From: Saprospiraceae bacterium
Lineage (GTDB): Bacteria; Bacteroidota; Bacteroidia; Chitinophagales; Saprospiraceae
DNA: 64,000 bases
NCBI GenBank assembly: GCA_016722285.1
Contig: JADKGI010000017.1
Coordinates: 62,001-126,000, forward strand
Reading direction: 5' to 3'
Position numbers and translations under genes: made by a program. Under the pieces are notes generated by a model, which worked only from the letters and a program-made list of their open reading frames with translations, did not search any database and was not told the origin of the DNA. Shown piece after piece: positions 41,384 to 51,107 of this stretch. How positions within the stretch are numbered: position 1 is the first letter of the stretch; each line of letters opens with the position of its first letter.

Positions 41384-42655
41384 TTGAATATACAGAGTGT
41401 AAAACAAAGATTTGGCATCATAGGCAGGTCGCCCCTGTTGGAGAGGGCACTCAATACAGCTATCCGTGTTGCTGCTACAGATCTTTCTGTATTGATTCAA
41501 GGCGAAAGCGGTGTGGGCAAAGAAGTATTCAGCAGGATTATACACGAACTTTCCATACGCAAACACAATAATTTTATTGCCATCAATTGCGGTGCCATAC
41601 CTGCCGGAACCATCAATTCTGAGCTTTTCGGACATGAAAAGGGTTCATTTACGGGTGCGATCTCTGAACGTAAAGGATACTTTGAAACAGTCAATGGCGG
41701 GACCATCTTTCTGGATGAAATCGGCGAAATGCCGCTTGATACGCAGGCCTACCTTCTCAGGATATTGGAGAGTGGTGAATTCTTGAGAGTAGGCTCATCA
41801 AAAGTACTCACAACAGATGTCAGAATCATCGCAGCCACCAATGTAAATCTGGATGATAAAATTCATTCCGGCAAATTCAGGGAAGACCTGTATTATCGCC
41901 TTAATACGGTTCCGATCAGCGTACCGGCACTCCATGAACGGCGGGAAGATATTTACTTGCTTTTCAGAAAATTTTCAGGTGATTTTGCGGAAAAATACAG
42001 ATCTGACTCCATTACCCTGACACCTGAAGCCAAACTTATTCTGGAAAATTACAGATGGCCGGGCAATATCCGGGAGTTAAAAAATATGGTGGAACAACTC
42101 AGCGTACTCTCAGAAGAAAAAGAAATAAATGTAGATCAGCTTGTGGATTTGGCACCGCATGTCAAAAACGGATTATTGCCCAGCAGGGGTATTGAAAACA
42201 ATCTGAATGAAAACAATTTTCATGAAAGGGAGATTATTTTTAAATTTTTACTTGAGATGAAAAGTGATTTAAGTGACCTTAAATCCTTGATTTATGAAAT
42301 GGTGAGGACCAATGATCTGACTTTACCTGATCTGGGAAACCTTAAAAATGTAACTAACTACAATTCAGAAAGTGTATTTTCTAAAAAATATGACAGGCCC
42401 TCATCTCCGGTGCAGGATGAGGAGTTTTCGACTTATGACAACAGGCCTATTATTTTACAGAATAAACAACAGGGATACCAAAGGACTGAAGATGTAGAAG
42501 AGATCACTTCCATCGAAGATATGGAAAAGGATATGATCCGGAAAGCACTAAAAAAGTTTAACAACAGACGACGCGATGCAGCAGAAGAACTTGGTATCTC
42601 AGAGAGGACGCTTTATCGTAAAATAAAAGAATATAATATACCTGACAAACTTTGA
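41384..42655 (+). CDS. sigma-54-dependent transcriptional activator (no receiver domain)
   Basis: 423 residues from TTG 41384 (NIQSVKQRFGIIGRSP). AAA+ domain with Walker A GESGVGKE, GSFTGA loop (variant of GAFTGA that contacts sigma-54), Walker B GTIFLDEIGEM and RWPGNIRELKN. The C-terminal Fis-type HTH is RRRDAAEELGISERTLYRKI. There is no N-terminal receiver or sensor; it starts right at the AAA domain, so its activity must be set by level or by a partner. Bacteroidota usually place this regulator in a miaB operon. Its stop is 4 bp before the aminotransferase gene. Confidence 0.9.
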   Translation: MNIQSVKQRFGIIGRSPLLERALNTAIRVAATDLSVLIQGESGVGKEVFSRIIHELSIRKHNNFIAINCGAIPAGTINSELFGHEKGSFTGAISERKGYFETVNGGTIFLDEIGEMPLDTQAYLLRILESGEFLRVGSSKVLTTDVRIIAATNVNLDDKIHSGKFREDLYYRLNTVPISVPALHERREDIYLLFRKFSGDFAEKYRSDSITLTPEAKLILENYRWPGNIRELKNMVEQLSVLSEEKEINVDQLVDLAPHVKNGLLPSRGIENNLNENNFHEREIIFKFLLEMKSDLSDLKSLIYEMVRTNDLTLPDLGNLKNVTNYNSESVFSKKYDRPSSPVQDEEFSTYDNRPIILQNKQQGYQRTEDVEEITSIEDMEKDMIRKALKKFNNRRRDAAEELGISERTLYRKIKEYNIPDKL

Positions 42656-42659
42656 TATT

Positions 42660-43466
42660 ATGACCCCATATGCATTTGTAAACGGAGAAATGGTACCGGC
42701 TTCAGAAGCCAATGTAAATATTACAGATATCGGTTTCCTTAGGGGCTATGGTGTTTTTGATTTTTTCAGAGTCATAGATGGTACGCCTGTTTTCCTGGAA
42801 GACTATCTGGACAGATTTGAGCGTTCTGTTAAAGGGCTTCACCTTGCCATGCCATATTCCCGGTCGTATCTTACAGAAAAAATCTATGAAATCATTTCTC
42901 TGAATCAGCACGCCCTACTAGGAATTAAGCTGCTGTGCACTGGCGGATATTCAACCGATGGCTACACTCCCACAGATTCAAATGTTTTTATGCTTGCTAA
43001 TCCATTCCTCTTTCATCCCTACGAAAAAGGACTTAAGCTGATGTCTGTGGATCACCAGAGAGATATGTTTCATATTAAGAGTCTGAACTACCTTCAGCCT
43101 ATATCTTTGTTGCCAAAAATGAAAGCAATTCATGCAGATGACGTTTTATATCATAAATCGGGATTCGTATCTGAATCCTCCAGATCAAATGTGTTTATGG
43201 TAAAAAACAACACCCTGATAACTCCATCTGAAGGCATACTCGAAGGGGTGACCAGAAAAAGAATAATAGCGTTTGCAACTGAAATCATGCCCATCGAAGT
43301 AAGACCCGTCACTCCGGCGGAAATATGGAATTCTGATGAAGTATTTCTTACCGCAAGCACCAAGCGTATTTCGCCAGTGACAGCAATAGATGATTACAGT
43401 TTTGAAAGTGGTCCCTATACCCGACTTCTATACCAAAGATTGCTCGAAGAAGAGAAAAAATCCTGA
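42660..43466 (+). CDS. PLP-dependent aminotransferase class IV (BCAT/ADCL-like)
   Basis: 268 residues. Fold type IV pattern: FVNGEMVPASEANVNITDIG, RGYGVFDFFRV, HIKSLNYLQPI (PLP lysine), SGFVSESSRSNVFMVKN and EGVTRKRII, EVFLTASTKRISPV. It could act as branched-chain aminotransferase, D-amino-acid transaminase or 4-amino-4-deoxychorismate lyase; the sequence alone does not decide. Four bp after the sigma-54 activator. Confidence 0.88.
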   Translation: MTPYAFVNGEMVPASEANVNITDIGFLRGYGVFDFFRVIDGTPVFLEDYLDRFERSVKGLHLAMPYSRSYLTEKIYEIISLNQHALLGIKLLCTGGYSTDGYTPTDSNVFMLANPFLFHPYEKGLKLMSVDHQRDMFHIKSLNYLQPISLLPKMKAIHADDVLYHKSGFVSESSRSNVFMVKNNTLITPSEGILEGVTRKRIIAFATEIMPIEVRPVTPAEIWNSDEVFLTASTKRISPVTAIDDYSFESGPYTRLLYQRLLEEEKKS

Positions 43467-43566
43467 CACATTCGTATCGCTCAAGAAACAATTTACAATT
43501 AAATTTTTCTTCATCTGCAATTGTTAATTTCTTTTACTATAATTTTGGCAATAAATATTACCCGTT

Positions 43567-44829
43567 ATGCCCAGAATATGCATGTTGATTTGCTTATGTT
43601 TTTTTTTAATAAAAGGAAATGCGCAGAGTCTTTCAAAAAATCTTTTTGATAAATATAACCATTACAAGGAACAAACAATCAAAGTAAAGCGCTTTAAACA
43701 TAAAGACATTGTACCCCTTATTGTTAAACTACGATCAAATAAAGACTTTGATATAAGTGAGGTTGGAAAGTCGATTGAAAACCGAACTATCTATCAGATA
43801 AAATATGGTAGTGGGCCTGTAAAGATTTTACTCTGGTCACAGATGCATGGCAATGAATCCACCGCTACCATGGCCCTGTTTGATATATTTAATTTACTTG
43901 CCGGATCAAATGATGATTTTGATGATTTTCGCAAAGAAATCTCTTCTGTTGTTACTTTGTATTTCGTGCCGATGCTCAATCCTGATGGTGCAGAAAAATG
44001 GCAACGCCGTACAGCATTGGAAATAGATATGAATCGTGATGCCCTGAGATTGGTATGCCCTGAATCCAGAATATTAAAAAACCTTCAGCAGAAATACCTG
44101 CCGGAATTCGGTTTTAACCTCCACGATCAGGATCCTCGTGTGAGTGCCGGCCATTCACCCAATCTGGCCACAATTTCCTTTCTGGCTCCGGCTTATAATT
44201 ATGACCTTGACATAAATGATTCTCGCATAAGATCTATGCAGCTGATAGCCGATATAAATGGTGAAATGCAACGTTTCATACCTGATCAGATCGCGAGATA
44301 TTCTGATGACCACGAACCACGTGCCTTTGGAGACAATATACAAAAATGGGGTACAAGTCTGGTTTTGATAGAATCCGGTGGTTATAAAAATGATCCTGAA
44401 AAAATGTATATTCGCAAGCTCAATTATGTCGCCATCTTAAGTGCATTTAACAGTATTGCCAAAAATATATATCAGCAAAAAACAATAGCTGACTATGAGA
44501 TCATACCCAAAAATAACAACTATCACTATGATTTGATTGTGCGCAATGTATCGATTAATGTTAATGGCCAATCATTTAAAGCAGATATCGGCATATCCAG
44601 AAATGAAGTTACATCTCCTGATTTCAAGAGTAACACATACAGATCAAACATAGCTGATATAGGTGACCTTTCCACTTATTTTGGGATAGAAGAAATCGAT
44701 GCTGAAGGGGCTGAAATACAAGGAAATACTGAAAAACCTTTAGCACTGAAAATAGGAATGCCGGCGACGTTTGCACTCAGTAAAAACGGTCGTATTTCTT
44801 CCAGGCTGAAAAACGGGTTTTGGGAATGA
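43567..44829 (+). CDS. M14-family zinc carboxypeptidase, secreted
   Basis: 420 residues with signal peptide (MPRICMLICLCFFLIKGNAQ). Zinc ligands H94 and E97 (SQMHGNEST) and H186 (NLHDQDPR); the catalytic Glu is E269 in LVLIESGGY. An extra C-terminal ~100-residue domain follows (EIIPKNNNYHYDL...). It is expected to trim peptides or peptidoglycan stem peptides in the periplasm. All catalytic residues are intact. Own transcription unit, convergent with the ComM gene. Confidence 0.9.
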   Translation: MPRICMLICLCFFLIKGNAQSLSKNLFDKYNHYKEQTIKVKRFKHKDIVPLIVKLRSNKDFDISEVGKSIENRTIYQIKYGSGPVKILLWSQMHGNESTATMALFDIFNLLAGSNDDFDDFRKEISSVVTLYFVPMLNPDGAEKWQRRTALEIDMNRDALRLVCPESRILKNLQQKYLPEFGFNLHDQDPRVSAGHSPNLATISFLAPAYNYDLDINDSRIRSMQLIADINGEMQRFIPDQIARYSDDHEPRAFGDNIQKWGTSLVLIESGGYKNDPEKMYIRKLNYVAILSAFNSIAKNIYQQKTIADYEIIPKNNNYHYDLIVRNVSINVNGQSFKADIGISRNEVTSPDFKSNTYRSNIADIGDLSTYFGIEEIDAEGAEIQGNTEKPLALKIGMPATFALSKNGRISSRLKNGFWE

Positions 44830-44850
44830 GGTACTACTTTTTATGAAAAA

Positions 44851-46407
44851 TTAACCTGCCCATCCTTCCCTGTCCAGGCTCCGGTACTGTATGGCTTCTG
44901 CCAGATGTTCGATTTTTATATCAGGGCTGCCTGCCAGATCTGCAGCTGTTCGTGCGACCTTGAGTATCCTGTCATAAGCGCGTGCTGAAAGCTGAAGTCG
45001 GGTCATAGCAGTTTTCAGCAGATTTGCTCCGGCAGTGGTGAGCTCACACACATCCCTGACCATGCGACTGGGCATCTGAGCATTACAAAATATTCCTTTA
45101 TGATCCTTAAATCTTTCATTTTGGATATTGCGGGCCCTGATTACTCTTTCTGCGATCTGATCACTGGTTTCACTTTTGTACTCATGATTTGATAATTCAT
45201 CATAGGAGACAGGCGTCACTTCCACATGGAGGTCTATTCTGTCAAGCAATGGGCCTGATATTCTTGTCAGATATTTTTTTACCACTCCCGGACCACAGAC
45301 ACATTCCTTCTCGGGATGATTGTAGAAGCCGCAGGGGCATGGATTCATGGACGCTATGAGCATAAAACTTGCCGGGTAATCGACAGAAACTTTTGCCCTG
45401 GATATAGTTACTCTTCTTTCCTCCATTGGTTGCCGCATCACTTCAAGAACCTGTCGTTTAAATTCGGGCAGCTCATCCAGGAATAAAACTCCGTTGTGAG
45501 CCAGAGAAATTTCGCCAGGATTGGGATTGGAACCGCCGCCTACCAGGGCTACATCACTTATAGTATGATGTGGAGATCTGAAAGGTCTCTCCGTTACAAG
45601 GGACGAGTCCGCCCCCAATATCCCGGCAACAGAATGTATTTTTGTAGTCTCTAATGCTTCATAAAGATTGAGCGGCGGGAGGATGGTTGGCAATCTTCTT
45701 GCCAGCATGGTTTTGCCGGCTCCGGGTGGACCAATCAGGATTACGTTGTGTCCACCTGCTGCCGCCAGTTCAAGAGCCCGTTTTATATTTTCCTGCCCCT
45801 TGACATCGCTGAAATTGACAGCATACTTATTGCTGGTATCAATAAAAACTTCCCTTGTATCATAAATAACGGGGGTCAGATCTTTTACTCCATTTAAAAA
45901 GTCTATAGCTTCTTTCAGGTTTTCTACTCCGTAAACAACAATACCATCAACTATTGCGGCTTCACGGGCATTAGCTTTGGGAACAATGAGGGAAGTGAAG
46001 CCTTCTTTTCTGGCTTGAATAGCAATAGGAAGTGCTCCTTTAATAGGCCGCAGTCCACCGTCCAGTGCTAGCTCACCCATAAATAAAAACTTATCAAGCT
46101 GATCGGTTTTGACCTGTCCCGTTGATGCCAGGATTCCGATGGCAATCGGCAGGTCATATGCTGACCCTTCTTTACGGATATCTGCTGGAGCCAGATTTAC
46201 TACCAGTTTTACCCGAGGTACATTGAGTCCTATATTTTTGATTGAAGCCTCAATACGTTGCCAGCCTTCTTTCACTGCATTATCCGGAAGACCTACCAGC
46301 CAATACATTTGTTTCCCTGCCGCCACCATTCCTCCGGCATTTACTTCTACTGTAATGGTACGGGCTTCAACCCCATGTACAGCACTGGCAAAAGTTTTTG
46401 ATAGCAT
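44851..46407 (-). CDS. comM: ComM/YifB-family Mg-chelatase-like AAA+ ATPase
   Basis: 518 residues, full length. N-terminal Lon-like ChlI domain, then AAA+ with Walker A GPPGAGKTM, Walker B VLFLDELPEF and RRVTISRAKVSVDYPASFML, and Cys cluster CPCGFYNHPEKECVC. C-terminal Mg-chelatase helical domain. In other bacteria ComM is a hexameric helicase that drives branch migration in natural transformation. Start ATG 46407. Alone in its unit, with the M14 gene convergent. Confidence 0.95.
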   Translation of the reverse strand: MLSKTFASAVHGVEARTITVEVNAGGMVAAGKQMYWLVGLPDNAVKEGWQRIEASIKNIGLNVPRVKLVVNLAPADIRKEGSAYDLPIAIGILASTGQVKTDQLDKFLFMGELALDGGLRPIKGALPIAIQARKEGFTSLIVPKANAREAAIVDGIVVYGVENLKEAIDFLNGVKDLTPVIYDTREVFIDTSNKYAVNFSDVKGQENIKRALELAAAGGHNVILIGPPGAGKTMLARRLPTILPPLNLYEALETTKIHSVAGILGADSSLVTERPFRSPHHTISDVALVGGGSNPNPGEISLAHNGVLFLDELPEFKRQVLEVMRQPMEERRVTISRAKVSVDYPASFMLIASMNPCPCGFYNHPEKECVCGPGVVKKYLTRISGPLLDRIDLHVEVTPVSYDELSNHEYKSETSDQIAERVIRARNIQNERFKDHKGIFCNAQMPSRMVRDVCELTTAGANLLKTAMTRLQLSARAYDRILKVARTAADLAGSPDIKIEHLAEAIQYRSLDREGWAG

Positions 46408-46849
46408 TTTTACGGTTCCTTTATTGTGCTTTAAAGGTAATAAATTTTAGAATCCTTTAAAAATGTTTGAAGGTAATAACAATTTTGCCTAAATATTTTA
46501 GTCCTTATATATATTTTCAGAGATGGTCAGTATTTCCAGAATCATGATCTTCATGTACAGTACCACTGAGTTTCCAAAACATGAATCCAAACCCGACGTT
46601 GATGTGGATGATTATTATACCAAATAATATATTGGTGATCATATTGTAAAAATAAATTAGACAAAGTTAGGTTTGATAAGGGGGTTTGCACATCACAACT
46701 GTCATTATTCATGTTTAAAAAATTCCCTATTGCATATTTATCACAAATATTGTATTTTTGCAACCATATTTAGTCACATTATGTTTTAATGTAGATTTTT
46801 TATGCTGAAGAATTTGCTTTTCAACATAATTATGAACAGATAATTTTGA
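46408..46849. other. 442-bp divergent intergenic region
   Basis: Separates comM and the ferredoxin reductase gene. No convincing gene. It holds a -7 box TATTTTTG (46753-46760) for the + strand gene, 90 bp before its ATG, giving a long leader. Confidence 0.5.
46753..46760 (+). promoter_or_regulatory. -7 box TATTTTTG
   Basis: Matches TAnnTTTG, followed by GCAACC; drives the FAD-dependent reductase with a ~85-nt leader. Confidence 0.45.
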
Positions 46850-47854
46850 ATGATTCATACTGATATTCTAATTATTGGTGCCGGACCAGTGGGGCTTTTT
46901 ACAGTTTTTGAGGCAGGATTGCTAAAACTTAAATGTCATTTAGTAGATTCTCTGGGTCAGCCAGGTGGTCAATTATCTGAAATTTACCCCAAGAAACCAA
47001 TATATGATATACCGGGATACCCAACAATTCTAGCAAGCGAATTAGTGGATAATCTGATGAAGCAAATTGAACCATTCAAGCCCGGATTCACATTAGGTGA
47101 GCGAGCTGAAAAACTTGAAAAAACCGAGAACGATAACTTCAAACTTACCACCAGCAAAGGCACTACAATATACGCACCCGTGGTCGCAATAGCTGGTGGT
47201 TTAGGGTGTTTTGAACCCAGAAAGCCACCCATTGATAATATTGACTTATTTGAAGACAAAGGGGTTGATTATATCATCAAAGACCCCTTAAAGTATAAGG
47301 GCAAAAGAGTTCTTGTAGCCGGTGGCGGCGATTCTGCTCTGGATTGGAGCATCATTTTATCCGATATTGCTGATGAAGTAACACTAGTACACAGAAGAAC
47401 TTCTTTCAGAGGTGCGCTTGATTCCGTTGATAAAGTAATGGATCTGGCCAGAAAAGGTAAAATAAATCTGATTACCAATGCACAGGCTGTAGGTCTGCGG
47501 GGTAATGGTGTACTTAAAGAAATTATTATCGAAGAAGAGGGAAAGGAAGATTACTCACATAACGCTGATAATTTTATCCCTTTATTTGGACTTTCTCCCA
47601 AACTGGGTCCAATGTCTGACTGGGGGCTCAGAATAAAGGATAATGCTATAGTAGTGGACACTTTTGATTATAGCACCAATATTGCAGGAATTTATGCCAT
47701 TGGGGACATAAATACCTACCCGGGTAAGCTGAAACTCATACTATGTGGCTTTCATGAAGCAACACTGATGGCTCAATCTGCATTCAGATATATCCATCCT
47801 GATCAGAAGCTCTCATTCAAATATACTACCGTCTCCGGGGTAGCAGGATTTTAA
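46850..47854 (+). CDS. ferredoxin--NADP reductase, thioredoxin-reductase-like
   Basis: 334 residues. FAD motif IIGAGPVGLFTVFEAG, second Rossmann motif VLVAGGGDSALDWS, and GIYAIGDINTYPGKLKLI near the C-terminus. There is no CxxC redox pair, so it is the TrxR-fold ferredoxin-NADP reductase type, transferring electrons from NADPH to ferredoxin. The 2Fe-2S ferredoxin gene follows with its own promoter and is its likely partner. Confidence 0.9.
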   Translation: MIHTDILIIGAGPVGLFTVFEAGLLKLKCHLVDSLGQPGGQLSEIYPKKPIYDIPGYPTILASELVDNLMKQIEPFKPGFTLGERAEKLEKTENDNFKLTTSKGTTIYAPVVAIAGGLGCFEPRKPPIDNIDLFEDKGVDYIIKDPLKYKGKRVLVAGGGDSALDWSIILSDIADEVTLVHRRTSFRGALDSVDKVMDLARKGKINLITNAQAVGLRGNGVLKEIIIEEEGKEDYSHNADNFIPLFGLSPKLGPMSDWGLRIKDNAIVVDTFDYSTNIAGIYAIGDINTYPGKLKLILCGFHEATLMAQSAFRYIHPDQKLSFKYTTVSGVAGF

Positions 47855-47915
47855 TAATATCCCCTCCCACTGATATTATGTGACTGATGTGACAAACATG
47901 AGTAGCAATTTCTAT

Positions 47916-47923
47916 TATCTTTG
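47916..47923 (+). promoter_or_regulatory. -7 box TATCTTTG of ferredoxin gene
   Basis: TATCTTTG, 33 bp before ATG 47957; it covers the 47921 TTG, which is thus not the start. Confidence 0.5.
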
Positions 47924-47956
47924 CCCGCTTATAATAATTCTTTTCGAAGATTACCT

Positions 47957-48286
47957 ATGGAGAACATGATTGATATTACTGTCATAGACAGGGAAGGTAA
48001 ACAACATTTGCTTAAAGCCCCAACTGATATGTCCATGAATGTCATGGAAATTTGCAAATCATACGAGCTTCCTGTGGAAGGTATTTGTGGTGGTATGGCA
48101 CTTTGTGCTTCCTGCCATGTTTATGTGAAAAGTGAACACGATCTGGACGAACCTTCTGAAGACGAGGAACATATGCTGGACCAGGCATTTTTTGTAAAAA
48201 GCAATTCCAGACTAAGCTGCCAGATAAAAATAACAAATGAAATCAATGGATTGATAGTGCAACTAGCCTCTGTAGGTGGCGGATAA
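47957..48286 (+). CDS. 2Fe-2S ferredoxin (adrenodoxin-type)
   Basis: 109 residues from ATG 47957. Cluster ligands in GICGGMALCASCHVY plus the distal LSCQIK: C-x5-C-x2-C...C of adrenodoxin-type ferredoxins. An acidic patch (DLDEPSEDEEHMLD) is typical for partner docking. Carries electrons from the reductase encoded upstream; acceptors unknown. Confidence 0.9.
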   Translation: MENMIDITVIDREGKQHLLKAPTDMSMNVMEICKSYELPVEGICGGMALCASCHVYVKSEHDLDEPSEDEEHMLDQAFFVKSNSRLSCQIKITNEINGLIVQLASVGGG

Positions 48287-48287
48287 T

Positions 48288-48923
48288 TTATATCTTCCTG
48301 ATCATATTTATTCCATCTCTCAAGGGTAAAATCAGGTTTTCCACTCTCGGGTCGTTCAATATTTTATTGTTAAAATCATGAATACACTGTGTTTTATTAT
48401 CTTTTATCTCATCCAATACTTTGCCACTCCAGAGCACATTGTCGGCAAGAATCAAAGCACCGGAATTACAATGATCAATGACCAGATCATAATATTGACT
48501 ATAAGATTCCTTATCTGCATCTATAAATACCAGATCAAAGCGAACATCCATCTCCGGTATCACCTCTCTGGCATCACCAATCAGAATTTCAATATCAGAT
48601 GCAAAGGCTGACTTGCCGATAAAGCTCCCTGCTAATTCAGCGTGCTGCGGATCATACTCTATGGTGTAAAGTTTGCCACCGGGTTTCAGACCTTTTGCCA
48701 GACATATAGCAGAATATCCGGTAAAAGTTCCGATTTCAAGTATTATATCAGGTTGTTTCAATTTACTTAACATAGTTAGAAAACTACCCTGCAGATGTCC
48801 GGATAGCATACGGGGTGCCAGAGTATTGAGATGTGTAGCCCGTTCTATTTCCATTAAAAGGGGATCGGCATGCTTTGATTGCTTTTCCGAGTATTGGTAA
48901 ATATTGTCTAATAAATCCTGCAT
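48288..48923 (-). CDS. SAM-dependent O-methyltransferase (family 3)
   Basis: 211 residues, class I Rossmann fold with ILEIGTFTGYSAICLAKGL (motif I), LYTIEYDPQHAELA, DLVFIDADKESYSQYYD (metal-binding Asp) and ADNVLWSGKV. Matches the catechol/caffeoyl-CoA-type methyltransferases that need Mg2+. Substrate unknown. Overlaps the end of the EamA gene by one base; the two form an operon on minus. Confidence 0.9.
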   Translation of the reverse strand: MQDLLDNIYQYSEKQSKHADPLLMEIERATHLNTLAPRMLSGHLQGSFLTMLSKLKQPDIILEIGTFTGYSAICLAKGLKPGGKLYTIEYDPQHAELAGSFIGKSAFASDIEILIGDAREVIPEMDVRFDLVFIDADKESYSQYYDLVIDHCNSGALILADNVLWSGKVLDEIKDNKTQCIHDFNNKILNDPRVENLILPLRDGINMIRKI

Positions 48924-49828
48924 TAATATGATGTTTTAGTGTTGAATTTCTTATTTAAAACAGGGTGCAATAATACGGTCATTATGATAATTAATGCCCC
49001 GATATAAAACATAGTATTGAGATCTTTGTGTTCTTTAAGTATAACTATAGCAAGGAGGATACCATATACAGGTTCAAGGTTTATAACCAGATTTGACGAG
49101 AAGGCAGAGAGGTGATTCAGGGACTGAAGCGTCAAAACATGGGCTAAAGTAGTGCATAAAAGTGCCAGGACAAGGAGGTAAACCCAATCACTAACAGAAG
49201 GCGGAATAAAATGATCTATTGGTAGGTTGGTCAGATGCATTCCACCCAACAGAATACTCACCATTACCCAGGCTCCCGACAATTCGATAAAAGAAATAGT
49301 ATAGGGATCAGCTCCTTTTATATTTGCTTTGTTGAGTGTAGAAAATACAGCAGCCAGCAATGCTGACAAAAGTCCAACCCATACACCTGCCATATATTTT
49401 ATGTCAATACTATTAACTACAAGTAGCATACCCGGTACAATCATAGCACCGGTAAAAAGTTCAAACCTATTAAACTTTGTTCTCGCCCAAAATGGCTCTA
49501 TAATCGATGTAAACAGAGAAGTGGTGCTCATACAAATCAGGCAAACTGAAGCATTAGACAGTTTGACAGATCCGTAAAAACATATCCAATGTAAGCCGAT
49601 AATGATGCCAATAATCACATAAGTTCTAATCAGCTTTTTTGATAATTGTCTTATTGTTTTGCCAAATCTGATAAAGAAAAGAAGACTGAATGATGTAATA
49701 AGAACCCGCCACCAAACTATGACTATGGCCGGCAACTGAATCATATCCCCTAGTATAGCTGTAAACCCAAATAATAAAACAGCAATATGTATCTTTAAGT
49801 ATGCCGAACTGGGGACGGTTGAAATCAT
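48923..49828 (-). CDS. EamA/DMT-superfamily transporter
   Basis: 301 residues from ATG 49828 (MISTVPSSAYLKIHIAV; upstream codons are hydrophilic and unlikely). Ten predicted membrane segments in two EamA repeats (about 10-140 and 155-295), with WWRVLITSFSLLFFIRFG in the first repeat and a Glu-Pro (NLEPVYGILLAI) in the second. Drug/metabolite exporter family; substrate unknown. Confidence 0.85.
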   Translation of the reverse strand: MISTVPSSAYLKIHIAVLLFGFTAILGDMIQLPAIVIVWWRVLITSFSLLFFIRFGKTIRQLSKKLIRTYVIIGIIIGLHWICFYGSVKLSNASVCLICMSTTSLFTSIIEPFWARTKFNRFELFTGAMIVPGMLLVVNSIDIKYMAGVWVGLLSALLAAVFSTLNKANIKGADPYTISFIELSGAWVMVSILLGGMHLTNLPIDHFIPPSVSDWVYLLVLALLCTTLAHVLTLQSLNHLSAFSSNLVINLEPVYGILLAIVILKEHKDLNTMFYIGALIIIMTVLLHPVLNKKFNTKTSY

Positions 49829-50002
49829 TATATTTTCACAAGCTTGCAAATGTAGGGATAAATTGATACAAGATGTATTTATCATGTTTTATAAATAACA
49901 ATATATGTATTCAAGTCAGTCGTTCTGGTGTAATTTTAACTGTAAAAAGCAGATAAAATAGAAACAATCAACATTTCCTGGTGGCTTTTTTCTTATTTCT
50001 TG

Positions 50003-50010
50003 TATGTTTG
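50003..50010 (+). promoter_or_regulatory. -7 box TATGTTTG of prs
   Basis: TATGTTTG ends 26 bp before ATG 50037 and overlaps the 50004 ATG, which is therefore not the start. Confidence 0.5.
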
Positions 50011-50036
50011 TGATTAAATTTAATGCTTGCCCACTC

Positions 50037-50976
50037 ATGCCTGAAGTAAAACTTTTTTCAGGGACTAAATCCCGTTATCTTGCCGAACGTATCTCAGATT
50101 ATTATGGCTATCCACTTGGAGACATTTCTGTTAAAACTTTTTCGGATGGCGAGATGCAGGTGGTCATCAATGAATCAGTAAGAGGTTCATACACTTTTTT
50201 TATAACATCTACCTTTGGTCCGGCTGACAATATCATGGAATTATTGCTTATGATAGATTCTGCCAAGAGAGCTTCTGCAGGATATATTACAGCCGTTATA
50301 CCCTATTTCGGGTATGCAAGGCAAGACAGAAAAGACAAACCACGTGTTCCAATTTCGGCTAAACTTGTGGCCAATATACTGCAGGCTTCAGGAGTTAATC
50401 GAATCATGACTATGGATTTGCATGCAGAGCAAATCCAGGGATTTTTTGATATACCGGTTGATCACTTGAAGAGTGAAGCTATCTTTATGCCATTTCTGAA
50501 AAAGCAGAATTTGAGTAACGTTACATTTGCTTCGCCTGATGTAGGGGGTGTCAAAAGAGCCAGAAGTTTTGCCAAATATTTCGAGCGAGATCTGGTCATT
50601 TGTGACAAAGAACGTCGTGTTGCAAATGAAGTAAGCAGCATCACAGTGATAGGGGATGTTTTGGGTAAAGATGTCATCCTTGTAGATGATATCGTAGATA
50701 CGGGCCGGCACCCTATGTAAAGCAGCAGATGCACTGATGGAAAAGGGAGCGAAGAGTGTAAAAGCGATGCTGACACATCCGGTACTTTCGGGTAATGCAT
50801 ATGAGAACATAAATAATTCGCAAATTTCAGAACTCATTGTGACTGACAGTATTCCTTTGCAACATCAATCAGACAAGATTCAGGTTTTGTCCTGTGCCAA
50901 ACTTTTTGCCAGAGCCATCAGAAATACCCATGAATATAAATCAATAGCAGCTCTTTTTGTAGATAAGAACATATAA
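50037..50976 (+). pseudogene. prs: ribose-phosphate pyrophosphokinase Prs, frameshifted (probable sequence error)
   Basis: PRPP synthase makes PRPP from ribose 5-phosphate and ATP for nucleotides, His and Trp. Present: EVKLFSGTKSRYLAERI, flexible loop region YFGYARQDRKDKPR, TMDLHAEQIQGFFDIPVDHL and the PRPP-binding loop DDIVDTG. At 50704-50708 the sequence reads GGCCGG where GGCGG is expected, giving one extra base; the frame resumes as TLCKAADALMEKGAKSV to 50976. Joined length ~312 residues is normal. An essential enzyme broken by one base next to intact rplY points to a read or assembly error. Confidence 0.9.
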
Positions 50977-51065
50977 AAAGTGCTCTAAGACAAGTTTTGT
51001 GCTAAATATAGCCTACGATTTTAAAAAAAATACCCCAAAGACATACATTAAACAACTGAAAAACT

Positions 51066-51073
51066 TATCTTTG
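51066..51073 (+). promoter_or_regulatory. -7 box TATCTTTG of rplY
   Basis: TATCTTTG with GCGGC following, 34 bp before ATG 51108. Confidence 0.5.
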
Positions 51074-51107
51074 CGGCTCTTTAGAAACAACGTCAAGTAT
51101 ATTATAT

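Noticed and set aside
46551..46763. 70-codon minus ORF in the comM/reductase gap
   Set aside because: Covers the promoter box of the reductase gene and has no protein-like pattern.
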